A DNA stretch of 64,000 nt from Bursaphelenchus xylophilus (Eukaryota > Nematoda > Chromadorea > Rhabditida > Aphelenchoididae), in NCBI GenBank assembly GCA_904066235.2, contig CAJFCV020000006.1, positions 11,532,001-11,596,000 on the forward strand, in the 5' to 3' direction. The notes beneath the pieces are model-generated. The model saw nothing but the letters and a program-made list of their open reading frames with translations. It was not told where the DNA came from and did no database searches. Each line of letters starts with the position of its first letter. The stretch's first letter is position 1. The translations under genes were made by a program, and so were the position numbers. Shown here piece by piece: positions 1 to 11,578 of this stretch.

Positions 1-1347
1 TACTTCTTATTGGCAATCGAATGGGCTGCTTCTTTATGTACTTGCCGTATTTGGCGTTTCATGTAAGATTGGTACATCTTGAACAATACATAATTGTTGG
101 CATATCTTGCTTTCAGGTCTTTCTTCAAATAATTTTGATGCTGATTGTGTTTGTTTTATTCATCAAATCGTTTTTGATGGCCAAAACCGGCGATGACGAC
201 AGGTATATTCAAGAGACGACCGACGATTTTTGGGTATGTGTAGATTTTGTGAAATTTGAAACACAGATTTTGATGACATTTTGCTGCAAGTTATATGGGA
301 AGTATATATCAGTCTGTCGGGAAAATAAACGCTGTTCATTGTGCTTATTATTTTCCAGACAGACTGATATCCCGCAATCAGGTTTTTGGTGCAACTCCAC
401 CACTTTTCTTTAAATTTGGCACAAACTTTGGCCATACGCCACATATCAATGATTGAAAATTTTAGCTCGCGCTTTCCAAGGGCAGCCAAAATATTCAACA
501 ATCTTTGCAGCCAAGAGAGTACGTAAAATGCGGAGAACGGTCAGCGAAAAACTTTTGTTGGCCGTATTTTTGCCAGTTTTGTGCGGAAAAAATTGATTTT
601 TTGTGGAAACATTACTCTCTACAGTAGAAATAAACATGAACATTTTCAAAGTAAAATTCGCAAAAAAATTGCCAAATTTTTGTAAATTTTTGATCAAAAA
701 ATCTCGGTGGTTCGGGTACCGTGATCTCTCATATGACATAGAAAACGGTGTTCTAAATTTGTGCCAAGTTTTATCAAAATCTGAGCATTGCAGTTGGAGA
801 TCTTCCCCTGTAAAGAAATACTATGTAAGATGAGGAGAGACGGTCAGAGAAAAATGGGTTTTCTCGTGTTTTTTCGCTGGCTTTTTGTAATAAAAAAACT
901 TTTTTATTATGCTCTTTATTACTATCATCAAGTTCAACAAGATCGTCTCAGTTTTTCCCAGCGATTTGGCCATTAAATTTGGACAAAGGCACTTCTCAAG
1001 TTCCCCTGGTTTCAGTTCGTCGCACACGTTACTTACAGTCATTTAGACGGAGGCAATTGCCTTGGCCGAAACTTGAAACCTTTTGGGGGTACTTCTTTGA
1101 GAAATGCAATGACGAAAACCGTCAAAATTTTCGAAATTTTTCAGGTCAAAAATCACAGTCATTTTTTGGAGAAAGCGATATTAACTCCCTTATAAACAGC
1201 TCCAGACAAATTTATTTCCAGGACTACATGACGTTGGCTCTTCTGCTCATCATCTACGGCGCAATAAATGCATATTGCATTACCGTGGTTTTGAATGGAA
1301 TGAAATACCTGCGGAAAAAGACGAGTGGAAAAACTGTGTTATGGTGA
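1..1347 (+). CDS. Small multi-pass membrane protein, 3' part
   Basis: The gene runs in from the left edge; 100 C-terminal residues are visible. Exons are <1-62, 117-233 and 1222-1347 (TGA). All junctions are phase 0 with GT/AG ends: GTAAGA at 63, TTTCAG at 111, GTATGT at 234, TTCCAG ending at 1221. Hydrophobic stretches are the edge exon (GCFFMYLPYLAFH), exon 2 (QIILMLIVFVLFIKSF) and the last exon (LALLLIIYGAINAYCITVV). A hydrophilic acidic loop (KTGDDDRYIQETTDDFW) lies between the last two. The tail is basic (KYLRKKTSGK), so the C-terminus is probably cytosolic. The pattern resembles small tetraspan proteins of the LAPTM/DUF7027 type, but the window holds too little to assign a family. The large last intron contains two repeat elements. 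Confidence 0.6.
307..370. mobile_element. Mini TIR element (TATCAGTCTGTCGGG family)
   Basis: A near-perfect 64-bp hairpin whose ends read TATCAGTCTGTCGGGAAAAT and its inverse. It lies in the last intron of the first gene. The same ends recur at about 4857-4988, 5208-5371, 5371-5517, 7212-7347, 7380-7528, 42342-42910 and 51954-52114, with single arms near 4230, 5605 and 60212. This is a high-copy, non-autonomous element. Confidence 0.8.
400..815. repeat. AGTACTCC-family repeat, degraded copy
   Basis: A diverged copy of a dispersed element whose ends read GGGAAGTACTCCAAGTGCGA. Recognisable internal blocks are the 'tttagctcgcgctttgca' box, 'gagagagtacg', and 'attttttgtggaaacattac'. See the copy at 13264-13714 for complete ends. 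Confidence 0.7.
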
Positions 1348-1848
1348 AAGCGCTTTATCCAAAGCGAGGATAAAGCCGACAACATACATATATTATATTA
1401 GAATATCTTCATTCTCAAGTAAGGGTACCCCAAGGAAGACCTTTTTGATTTTAAAAAAATTCGAAAAAATTCAGAATTTCGCCAACTTTGAACTTAAAAA
1501 TCTCGAAGATTTCTGCAAAGCGCGAGCTAAAAATCTCACATACTAGTCGCGGAAAAAAGTCCTGGGATTTTCTCGCGCCCCCCAAATTCCGTCGCGCTCC
1601 GAAAAGTTGATTTGTCGCGGGAATCGCGCGCGACAATAAGGCAAAAACAAGAAAATTGCACTGTGCAAATGCACTCTTCGGGTTCATGCACAGTGCAGAG
1701 TCGCAGAAAATTCCCAGGACTTTTTTCCGCGACTAGTATTGGTTAAAAAACCATGCTCTAAATTTGCTTTAAGTTTTGCTCTAAACGAAGCACTTTTGAA
1801 AAAAAAATTTTTGGTCCCGACACGAAAACTTGAAAATTAAAAAAAGCT
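1348..1848. repeat. AGTACTCC-family fragment with inserted TIR element
   Basis: No gene is seen. The stretch at about 1440-1790 is a fragment of the AGTACTCC family. It is interrupted at 1543-1736 by a separate element with ends CTAGTCGCGGAAAAAAGTCC and its inverse, flanked by TA on both sides (1541-1542 and 1737-1738). The inserted element carries a GCACAGTGCA palindrome. Confidence 0.65.
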
Positions 1849-3066
1849 GGGGCCTGTTTCACTAACATAAAAATAAATAAAAGAGAAGTAGGGGGGAGCG
1901 AGAGAGCATCGAAAACGCGTTTGCGAGCAAGAGAAACCGGACGAAAAGCAAAAGTAGCCTACTTCTCTTTCGGAGTGACTTTTTGCGTCCAAAAACCGGG
2001 GTTGGCCGCAGAATTTTGGCTATAACTTTTTTCTCAATTGGTATAGGAACACCCTTCAATAAACCAAATAAAGCTGACGGTTGAGACTACAACATATCCA
2101 AATTTCGTTGTTTTATTTTCAAGAGTAGATTAGCTATATAGCTTAAAGTACAGAGTACATTTACACTGAAGATACGAAATGTTTTATTTCTCGGTCAATT
2201 TCAAAATGTTGACGCTTTAATTGATACCAGTCGATAGCCCGTCTTTTTTTCTATGAGACTTTTTTAGAGGGCCAATTGTAGGTCTTATTATGGCTGAGTT
2301 ATGGCAAATTTACCTCCATTTTTGTCATAAAAAGAGCCCTCAAATCAAAAGAAGAGGAAAAGTTCGCCCCTTTCGGAACGACTTTTTATGGTCAAAAATG
2401 GAGGGTACCTTGATTTAATTGCTCGTAACTCTATCAGTTTATGATATATCGCCACCCCTCAAAAAACATAATGTAGCTAAGAAACGTCTCTACACACTGA
2501 TATGAAATTTGTAATTATTCTTATAAAAATTGGTGAGAAAAATGCGTTTTTATACCGCGAAGAAGAAAAAACGAGATGGTTGGCCGTACTACTGTAAAAT
2601 TAGCGGTCCACCGGGCTATAAAAGGAATTCAAAACACATATTGTCTAAAACTACTTAAAAAATTCTATGTGTTGTTTTTTGGAGGGTTTCAATCCGAAAA
2701 GTTTTACCCAAGTTATGGGAATTTTAAGCCCAAATTTAGTCGATTTTCTCAAAAATTAAAGCACGCGTACTTTACGATTTTTTTAAGGACGGGTTTTGGC
2801 ACCACAGCAATGAAAATAATCTTGGTGATAGCTGCAACTGTCAGCTTCATTGTAAATTTTGAAGGGTGTTCCTAGACCAACTGAGAAAAAAGTTATGGCC
2901 AAAATACTGCCGCGAACCGCGGTTTTGGACGTAAAAAGTCACTCCCGCAAAAGTAGGCTACTTCTGCTTTTCGTCCGGTTTCTCTTGCTCGCAAACGCGT
3001 TTTCGATGCTCTCTCGCTCCCCCCTACTTCTCTTTTATTTATTTTTATGTTAGTGAAACAGGCCCC
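1849..3066. mobile_element. TIR element, GGGGCCTGTTTCAC family, copy 1
   Basis: About 1.22 kb bounded by inverted repeats of about 210 bp (1849-2060 and 2855-3066) starting GGGGCCTGTTTCACTAAC. There is no transposase-like reading frame between them, so it is non-autonomous. A second, diverged copy is at 44287-45512. The termini resemble some PIF/Harbinger ends, but I could not see a clear target-site duplication, so the superfamily is open. Confidence 0.8.
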
Positions 3067-4850
3067 TGATTTAACGCCGAAATTGAAGTGCCGTTCTTGG
3101 GGATCTTTATTTTAGATTTTCTTCTGATATTTTTTTGTAATTTTCACTGCCATACAACCCCTGTGATCTCCCATTCTGCTGGAGCAGAAGCGAAAAATAG
3201 CCGGACAATATAATAATTTGTGGCCACTGATCGTTTTCGCAAATAAACAAACACGCTTAGGCTTATGAGTCGCTATATGACCCGCCGCAAAAAACGATGA
3301 CAAAAACTAAGACCACTAATTGCCTCAGGGCCCTCAATAATCGTTGATGGGAAATGTTTACATGGTATAATATTATAGTCGAGGATTATGTCCCACGCTT
3401 TTTTTCGCATGAATACCGCTGAATCAGCGAGAGGAAAGGGAAGAAAAACGATGGAACTGCTGATTAGTCATGTACAATATCAAAGGGGGACCCGATTGAA
3501 TGGATGATTGGGAAATTGCGGAGAGAATGGAGAAGAGAATTGGGAAATGCTCTATTTTCGGAGGGATGATGATGAAATAATGTAAAAAAAAAAACAGAAT
3601 AGAAGACAAGGAAAAAAAAGAATTTTGCTTTGGATTTTGATAAACTAGGCAAGAATTGGATAAAACTTTATTTGAGATTTTCAGCTTTATCTTGTCAAAA
3701 TTATCGAAATTTTAGGCCAACAAACAAAACGTTGGACTCTAAACTCAGCACGAATCCAAGTTTAAGTTCAAATGATCAGACCGTCGCAGAGCGTATTTTA
3801 CATTGTTTTTGGACGGTTTTATCGCTGGGCCAATCTTTTCGGGCGCCTCGACGCTTTTTCCAGCACTGTCCCAAAAAATAGACCCATAGCGACATCTTTT
3901 AAAAGATTTCCGCCCCCTATAGTGCCGCACTGGGCCCGTAACGCACTGCTAGATATCTCTGCGAAGGTCTGACTGTATAGGGCCGTTCGCGAATTCGCTG
4001 GAGTGATTTCGGCGACCACGCAATGTGCGAAAGAAAACGTTCACAGCGCACTACGCAATTTTCGGGTTTTTGCACTGTGCAATGGCCAAAAAACAATTCA
4101 GCGACTTTGCGAACGGACAATTTTCGATTTGGGGCCAATGAAAGTGAATGAAGTGCATAGTCGACAGTTTCCACCGAAAATACGGTAATCAAATTGTTTT
4201 TCACTTCAGCGACGCGACCCAGCGATATTCTGCTCATTATTTTCCCGACAGGCTGATATAACGAATCTTTTTTCCTTTCCCTTGCCATTCGATATGCAGA
4301 GATCTAACTGTATTCTTCGATTTGTACTATACATCCTCTCTATTCACTCTACTTTCACCTTTTTCCGTATTCTGACCTCACCTTTATGTATTGTAGGCCA
4401 TCTTTTCGTTTGCGTTTTCCCCTCGGAGTCCATTAAAGTTGTTTTTCTTAAAAAAAAAAAAAAAAAAATCGCGTGAAATCTCGTGTTGCGCAAACAGTGG
4501 GCCGGATATTCGTCCGGGTTTGTATTCACGTCTTGAACACACAAAAAATGAGTGACCACTCGCGCGAGCAATAATTAATCCCTTAAAACCGGCCCTTCAA
4601 ACCACTTCTCGTGTAAACAGTGGGTGTTAACTCGTCGAAAATGCATTGAAATTTCGTTATGAAAAATGTTGAGAGAAGGACCTGAAGAGAGAACATGAAA
4701 AATGAAAAAATAAAAAAAAAAAAATTTTTTGGCAATTGCTATGCAAAAAGATGATCTATGATTTAGTGGTGCTCTGTGCAACAAAACTTGTGTATAACAA
4801 ACAATTTGAAGTGTACAGTCGTCAAATTTGGCCGAAATAAAGCTCCACAA
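3067..4850. other. Intergenic, no gene recognised
   Basis: AT-rich intergenic DNA. I see no convincing exon. It contains a GCACAGTGCA-type hairpin near 4020-4110, a single arm of the TATCAGTCTGTCGGG element near 4230-4262, and an A-run at about 4450-4467. Confidence 0.5.
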
Positions 4851-4856
4851 CCATAA

Positions 4857-5640
4857 ATATTCGTGTGTCGGGAAAATAATGTGGATTTGTCGCAGTTTTT
4901 TAAGTACAAAATCTTCATTCTTGGCAAGCCGTCGCAAAGCGATAAGCAGCGCAAAAAATCCACATTATTTTCCCGACAGACAGATATTAGTGTTTTTATA
5001 AAGTGCATGGACATTTGTTGTCTTTCGCTTTGCAGTGTTGCAGCCAGCTGAGAAATTCAACGATCTTCACATGATATAGAGAGACTATGGAAAACGAAGA
5101 GACTCCCACAGATATTATTCGCTTTGAAAATACCTAAAAAAAATGTCAAATCTCTTTGTTTAAGCAAAGAAAAATCTGAATGATTCTTGTTTTACGCTAT
5201 CTAAACATCTATCGGTCTGTCGGAAAAATAATGATCACAATTTCGCTGCGCCAATTGCGTTGCTGAAGTGAAAAGCAATTTGATTTCGACAGAAAAAAAA
5301 AATCATTTTCTCGGCGGCGATTCGAATTTCGATGCGACAAAGTGCTCATTATTTTCCCGACAGACTGTTTAGCCTGTCTGGAAAATAATGCAGGGTCTTT
5401 TACGCTTTGAAATTAACTTTTCATCGTTTTCCGACAGCTAGAGATATGGTTCGCAACTGTGGCGAGGCTTGAAATTTTTCTGCGACAAATCCACATTATT
5501 TTCTCGACAGACTGATAGATGTTTCAAGAGTCAATTTTAGGGCAAAATGAAGCTTCCTACAACGAAGCTTTCCTATAACGAACGTATGATTTCAAGGCTC
5601 GACGAGTCCACATTATTTTCCCGACAGACTGATAGATGTT
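4857..5640. mobile_element. Cluster of TATCAGTCTGTCGGG mini elements
   Basis: At least three complete hairpins (about 4857-4988, 5208-5371, 5371-5517) plus a single arm near 5605-5640. Each has opposed GTCGGGAAAATAATG and CATTATTTTCCCGAC ends. Interiors carry a shared 'gcgacaaatc' type block. Neighbouring copies abut, so insertion has been repeated at one hotspot. Confidence 0.75.
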
Positions 5641-6577
5641 TCAGGAGTCAATTTTAGGGCAAAATGAAACCTCGTACAACGAAGCCTTTCTATAAAAAAT
5701 CTATTATTTATTATTTGATCCTCTGCGATTTCACAGAGGTTTGACTGTATTTTTTATCCAGAAACAATCTTCAAAGATCTTCAGAGTGTTGGCGACGTCA
5801 CAAAACCCGTGAAAGCTCTCCCCTCTCAACGCGATGGCCGTTTGACCAAACGGTTTCAAGTTTCGCCCAAGGCAATTGTATCCCATCTAAACGACTGTAA
5901 AGTAACGTGCGCGACGAACTGAAACCAGTGGGAACTTGAGAAGTGCCTTTGTCCAAATTCAATGGCCAAATCGCTGGGAAAAACTGAGACGATCTTGTTG
6001 AACTTGATGATAGTAATAAAGAGAATAATAAAAAATAATTTTTTTACAAAAAGCTTGCGAAAAAACAGCAGAAAAACCACTTTTCTCTGACCGTCTCTCC
6101 TCATTTTGCATAGTTTTTTTTACGGGGAAGATCTTCAAGTGTAACGTTCAGATTTTGATGAGACTTGGCACAACTCTAGAATAACTTTTTCTAAGACTGA
6201 TGTAAAAATTCCAGCTCGCGTTTTGCAGAAACGACCGAGATTTTTAGATCAAAAGTCGGCGAAAATTTAGGAGTTTTTTGCCGAATTTCGGCACGAAAAG
6301 TTTCATGCCTATTTCAACCGTAAAGGATAATGTTTCTACAAAAAATCAAATTTTTCCGCACGAAACTGCCAAAGTTATGGCAAAAAAGCGCTTTTCTCTC
6401 TGACCGCTCTCCACGTTCAGCGTGCTCTCTCGGCGGCAAAAATCGTTCGATATCTCGGCTCTCGCTGCAATGCGGAAGCTAAAACTTTCAGTATATAATC
6501 TGTCGTCTACTGAAATCTCGCACACAAAATTTCAGCAAAATCCCAGCTCTGCGCCTCCGGCAATCTTCAAATATATT
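5641..6577. repeat. Repeat-derived intergenic stretch with an AGTACTCC-family copy
   Basis: The stretch at about 5820-6120 repeats, inverted, the block at about 830-1060, which contains 'agttcaacaagatcgtctca'. A full-length AGTACTCC-family copy follows at about 6122-6577. No gene is seen. Confidence 0.65.
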
Positions 6578-6639
6578 TACATACCACCCTGAATGTTCAA
6601 AAATTTTTTTGGTTTGTAGTTTTTACTCAAGTGCATGCT

Positions 6640-6840
6640 CCATTCCTCCTACTTTCCCGGTTATAAACCGTCTGGACCTCACGCTCAAAAAACCCCCCGA
6701 GCGACGCAAAAACTCGACGTCTTGCGCAACGCCCGCCCACCCGACCGCGCACTTCTAATAGAAGACCGGCCGAAAGCCCGGCGGGACATTCATTAGTGAC
6801 GGAGGGTATTCGACGGCCGACGTTACCGTAATCACGGTTG
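6640..6840. other. GC-rich island of unknown nature
   Basis: About 200 bp of clearly GC-rich sequence in AT-rich surroundings, with blocks such as GCCCGCCCACCCGACCGC and GACCGGCCGAAAGCCCGGC. It matches no repeat family elsewhere in the window. An open frame runs across it on the minus strand, but its composition does not look like the other proteins here. A structured RNA or an rDNA-like fragment is possible; I cannot identify one. Confidence 0.35.
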
Positions 6841-7211
6841 GGAAGTGAGGGTTTCGAAACGTTTGCAATGTTTTGGTTGACGTTCTTGTTAGACTTTGAT
6901 GTAATAGTTAAAATATATTCCATATACCTTATATTATCTAAACAATGTTTGAAGGCAGAGCTAGTGTTCTGTGAGCAACATCCATATGCTTTATTTTTTG
7001 TTATTATTCTCAGAATTATTTCCAATACAGCGTAACATACGCACAACAAACGTTCCAACAGCAAAATCTGCCTACAACGGAGACTTTTAGCGAATGTATT
7101 GTTAGTCAGTTTTTAGGCCTTGTTCGGGCCAACAAAACCTTTCTATAACAAATGAATACACTTGTTCCTCGAAACGGAAGTTTTTCCCTATTCTGGTAAA
7201 AATTGATGCTA

Positions 7212-7528
7212 TATCAGACTGTCGGGAAAATACTGTGGATCCCTTGAACGTCGCAAAGTAGGCGCGTTTGGGGATTTGGTGTGCGACTGCGACGGGGCGA
7301 AAAATTTTGCTGCGACATGTCCACATTATTTTCCCGACAGACGGATAATGAATGCCCATGTCTTAATTTATTTTTTGCTTATCAGTTTGTCGGGAAAATA
7401 GTGAGCATAACGTTGCTGTGCCGATCGTGTCGCTGAGGTGAAAAGTAATTTGTTTTTTGCCGCGACACAATTCACCTTCGACCCGATTTCGATGCCACAA
7501 TGTTCATTATTTTTTCGACAGACTGATA
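7212..7528. mobile_element. Two adjacent TATCAGTCTGTCGGG elements
   Basis: Complete hairpins at about 7212-7347 and 7380-7528 with the usual GTCGGGAAAAT ends. They lie only 80 bp upstream of the start codon at 7609, so they form part of that gene's proximal upstream region. Confidence 0.75.
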
Positions 7529-7608
7529 CATTCATCTCCTGTTATTCAGATATTATTCACAATTTTTTTGATATGGCAAAAAATCTTATACTGAACTCGT
7601 TTTTCAGG

Positions 7609-10403
7609 ATGATCTGGAGGTATCGACACACGGCGCTCGCCGTCTTCCTCGTCCTCAACCTGTCCATTCCACGGCTCGCAGCGGTTAGTCCTTTTGTTTA
7701 TTTTTAAAACTGTCAACTGTTTGCGCAAGGTATTGGTTCTTGCAGCGAACAGGGTCGAATTTCCGAAAATGAGGAAGATCGGTAAAAATAAATCGCCTCA
7801 GGTTTTTGATTTGTAGTGTTTTAAGGGGATTAGGCTCGGAAAATGTAAATAAATGTTTAACAGAGATGAACAAGAGGCTAGAAATGATTTTACCGTATTT
7901 TAGAAGCCTGTAAATCGAGAGAAACGGCAAGGACTTGGTCAAGGACAGCCGACAACGTGTGTTTGTGCTACAGGTAAGATTTAATAGGCCATGGTAATGT
8001 GGTAGCAGCTTTTTTCGCTCGAAAAATCAGTCGTAAGAAAGCGCCTGTAGTAAAATAGATACTTTTCTGACGTTAATGGATATTTTGGCTTACTTTTTAG
8101 TACTTTTTTGAGACTCTAAAGGTCGATCAAAGTGGACGATGACATTCATTCAACCCCAGCAATTTTCTATGTTTCTGCAATCACTTTTGACATCAAACTA
8201 CTTTTTTTCAAAGATATACTTTTTCCGCATTAGACCATATATCACTTTTTCGATTTACAAAATAAAGCATATTTAAGCATCTAATGTCACCTCCATTTCC
8301 AGTTCAACAAGGATGTTGTCCACCGGGCGGCCAGTCCCAGCAGCCTCCACAATTCTCGCCGCCTCAAGGCTTAGGCGCCGACTGCGGCTGCCAACATCCC
8401 TTCCAACAGCCGCCTCCCCAAATGCAACAACAATTCCAAACGCCTCCACAGCCCTGTCCCTGCCAAGGACAGCAGTTCCAGCCGCCTCAACAAGCGCCTT
8501 GTCCTTGCCAAGGCGGACAAGCCTTCCCTCCGCAACAAGACTGCAATCCCTGCGAGGGTCAGCAGTTCCATGGTGCGCAACAGCAGCCGCCATATCCTAG
8601 TCAAGGTCAGCAAGCGCCGCCGCAGTTCCAGCAAGGCCCACCAATACAAGCGCCTCCCTGTCCTTGCCAGCAACAGCAGCAAGCGCCTCCTTGTCCTTGT
8701 CAAGGCCAGCAGGCACCGCCACAGTTCCAGCAGGGACAACAGGGCCCTCCTCAATTCCAACAGGGTCCCCCATGCCCTTGTCAAGGCCAGCAGCATGAGA
8801 TGCAGGCTCCTCCTTGCCCATGCCAAGGCCAACAACAGGCCCCTCCATGCCCATGCCAAGGCCAGCATGCTTCCTCTCAATTCCAACCGCCCCAACAAGG
8901 CCCTCCGTGCTTGCCCTGTCCTCCACAGCAACAGCAAGCTCCCCCATGCCCTTGTCCACCACAGCAAATGCAGCAGCAGCCTCTGCAACAGCCCTGCGTC
9001 TCTCCCTGCCCTCATCAAGGCCAACAGGGTCCTTTGGGGCAGCAGGGTCCACCACAAGGCGGATTCTTTGATCAACAGCCTCAACAAGGGGCTCCTTGTC
9101 CATGTCAACAACAGCAACAGCCAATGCAAGCGCCACCTTGTCCATGCCCGCCTCAACAACAGGCTCCGCCAATGCAGCAGCCTTGTGCGTCGCCTTGCCC
9201 GCCTCAGCAGCAGTTCCAACCGCAAATGCAAGCGCCCCCATGTCCGTGTCAGCAACAACAAGCGCCCCCATGTCCATGCCAACAACAGCAAGCTGACTGT
9301 GGCTGCCAACAGCAGCAGCAGTACCCTCCAATGCCTCAGCCGCAACCAATCAACCCGCAATCCGATTGTTGTTGCTGTGGAAGCACTCAACAGACCTTCC
9401 AAGACCCCGGCTACGCGCAAGGACTTGAGCCGCTCAGTTGCACTTGTGTTCAAGGTGAGTTTAGTGAGCTAACACGCATCATAAACGTCCTCAGTTCTTC
9501 TAAAACTAGTCTTTTTCTTTAGTGACTATTAAACAGACCAATCCGGAACAGGGCCCCTCGAATTATCAGCAGCAGCGTAAGAAAACCGCCTCTAATCACA
9601 TATAACTAAACTTTCAGAGCCTTGCCAATGCGCTCCACCACAGCAACAGGACCCGTGCTGCCAACAACAGCAGTTCCAGCCTCAGCAGCAAGGTGAGGAA
9701 GGATTTATAGAGCTTGGAAGATGTCTTAGACATCAAAAAGTCCAATAAAAAAGCTTTTAGTCATAAAAAATCTTAACATGAAGATGTAGTCGTTGTAATA
9801 CCTTCCAAATTTTCAGCACATGATCCTTGCCCATGCCCTTCTCAAATGCAGACACCCCCTTGTCCTTGTCCCCCGCAAATGGCCCAACAAGCCCCTCCTT
9901 GTCCATGCCAACAACAGCATCAACAACAGCAGGATCCGTGCTGTCGTCAGCCCTTCCAACAAGTCCCAAATACTGCCTATAATGGGATGCCAGAGCCCCA
10001 GCCAATAGGCGGTTTCGACCAGCAGCCATTCCAGTTCCAAGACCAGCCCGGACAAGGGCAAAATGCCGGAGGACTTGGAGCGCAAGGAGGTCAGCCGCAG
10101 TTCCAGCAAGGCCAGGGAGGTCAACCGCAATTTCAACAAGGCCAGGCAGGTCAACAACAGTATCAACAAGGTCAAGGAGGCCAGCAAGCTTTCCCACAAG
10201 CCCAGCAGGCTCAGCAGCCGCCTCAGCAGCAATTCTCCCCTCAGGGCCAGAACTCCTATCGGCCAGGGAACGCGGTCCCCGGACTTCTTCAAGAATTCCA
10301 AGGCCCCCTCCAACGCGAGCCATCTCCATTCCAAAACCGCGCCGCCATGACGCAGACTGTCGCGCAATGCGTTTGCCAACCGCAAAGGCCTTGTGTGTGC
10401 TGA
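7609..10403 (+). CDS. Secreted Pro/Gln/Cys-rich repeat protein (PQN/ABU-like)
   Basis: Six exons, 670 aa: 7609-7683, 7904-7973, 8303-9454, 9523-9576, 9618-9692, 9817-10403 (TGA). Every junction stays in frame. TTTTCAG ends one base before the ATG, a likely trans-splice acceptor. Residues 1-25 form a signal peptide (basic start, LAVFLVLNLSI core, cut near LAA). The rest is low complexity: about 15 CPC units in contexts such as APPCPCQQQQ and APPCPCQGQQ, FQQG units, and a C-terminal set of GGQPQFQQGQ repeats. There is no membrane segment after the signal. The composition recalls C. elegans pqn/abu (APPG) proteins that form pharyngeal cuticle, so a disulfide- and glutamine-linked extracellular matrix role is likely. 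True orthology cannot be judged from such biased sequence. Confidence 0.85.
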
Positions 10404-10470
10404 GGATTCCGATGAGAAATTTGAAGTGGTATTACTACAGAAACACATATTGTAATTATTGGATGTCTGT

Positions 10471-10476
10471 AATAAA
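10471..10476 (+). terminator. Polyadenylation signal AATAAA
   Basis: Canonical AATAAA 68 bp after the stop codon of the Pro/Gln/Cys-rich gene. Confidence 0.6.
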
Positions 10477-10559
10477 TATGAAGTTAAAAAAGCTTGGTTT
10501 TCTTTTCGAACTGGTGTATGATATACAGAAGGCTTTAACTCGCAATTTTAGCATCCGAC

Positions 10560-10700
10560 ATTCGATGCTGCATTTGTGGCGCTTGCATTGGCTGTTGTTG
10601 TTGTTGGCCTGGACAAGGAGCCCCTTGTTGAGGCTGTTGATCAAAGAATCCGCCTTGTGGAGAGCCCTGTGGGCCTAGAAGACCCTTTTGGCCTTGAGGA
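10560..10700 (-). pseudogene. Inverted fragment of the P/Q/C-rich gene's exon 3
   Basis: On the minus strand this stretch closely matches about 9040-9145 of the upstream gene, including the GGFFDQQPQQGAP coding segment. It lacks start, splice sites and continuation. It is a partial inverted duplicate beginning about 85 bp past the poly(A) signal, and it could base-pair with the parent transcript if transcribed. Confidence 0.75.
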
Positions 10701-10703
10701 GGG

Positions 10704-10860
10704 CTAGAGGTGGCAATCGGGCCGGGCCGGGCCGATTTTTGCGGCCCGGCCCGCGGGCCGAAGTGACCAGGCCGGCCCAGGGCTTTTTCAAATTTGCTCA
10801 GGCCCGGCCCGGCGCGATCAAAGCCCAGGCCGGCCCGGCCCGGTTTGGCCCGCTAATACA
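10704..10860. repeat. GGGCCGGGCC-rich element, copy 1
   Basis: A strikingly GC-rich block starting AGAGGTGGCAATCGGGCC and made of runs of GGCCCGGCCC. It shares the internal phrase CAGGCCGGCCCAGGG with the copy at 13722-13853 in the same orientation. That copy ends with the inverse of the starting motif, so a full element has inverted ends. Shorter related blocks lie near 29630 and 30065. Confidence 0.7.
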
Positions 10861-11193
10861 GAAAAGTTGGATAAAAGTCTTTGCATTTTCTACTGGAAGT
10901 TCTTATGCTTTCCAGAAGGTTTTTACGTGTGTCTGCGTGAAATTAAAGTCTAGTCGGATGACTGGAACATCCGTATAGGTAGCTAAAACCTAGCCAAAAA
11001 GTTGGATTGTGTTGAATTTTTTAATCCTCTAGGAAGTTAGCTATATAAAAGTATGGACGTTATGAGGTACATGGTTAACCAAAAACTGTTTAAACACTTT
11101 CATTTACATCAAGGAATCAAAACTACAGTGAAATTTAAAAAAAAAAGAATCATAAAAAATTCGAATGCATATTTGGGTGGGATTTTACATATA

Positions 11194-11550
11194 TGGCTCG
11201 GGACTTCTAAATCTCTCCGCAAGAGTCCATCCGAACCCTGCAAATTTAGTACAAAGTTAAAAGTTGCGCAATCTGACATAACATTGCGCAATTTCTCTCT
11301 TTGTAAGAATTTCTGCCTTTCTCTGTCGTCTCCTCCTTTTTTGTCAAATTTTAACTTTGGACTAAATTTCCAGGGTTCGGATGTGTTGCGACTCGACTCG
11401 CAAAGAATTGTAAAAAGTTTTTGCAACTATATTATTTTTATCTTTCCTCTTTTTTGTAAAGGGAAAAATTTGTGAGCGTTCTTTACTCTCCATTTCTCTC
11501 GCAATTGTTTACTAAAAAGTCTTGCGGAGAGATTTAGAAGTCCCGAGCCA
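11194..11550. mobile_element. TIR element, TGGCTCGGGACTTC family
   Basis: Inverted ends of at least 30 bp starting TGGCTCGGGACTTCTAAATC, flanked by TA on both sides (11192-11193 and 11551-11552). The interior shows a second inner inverted pair around 'ccgaaccctg' and 'cagggttcgg'. No coding capacity. TA flanks fit mobilisation by a Tc1/mariner enzyme. Confidence 0.8.
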
Positions 11551-11578
11551 TATATACATAATAAGTTACACATACATA

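Noticed and set aside
6627..7064. Minus-strand open frame of 145 codons
   Set aside because: It joins an AT-rich and a GC-rich segment with no motif, splice sites or family resemblance. I kept the GC-rich part only as an unexplained island.
8371..9453. Long minus-strand open frame (360 codons, Leu/Arg-rich) opposite the P/Q/C-rich gene
   Set aside because: It is the mirror of CAG/CCT-rich repeats. It has no start context or splice logic and its composition is purely a strand artefact.
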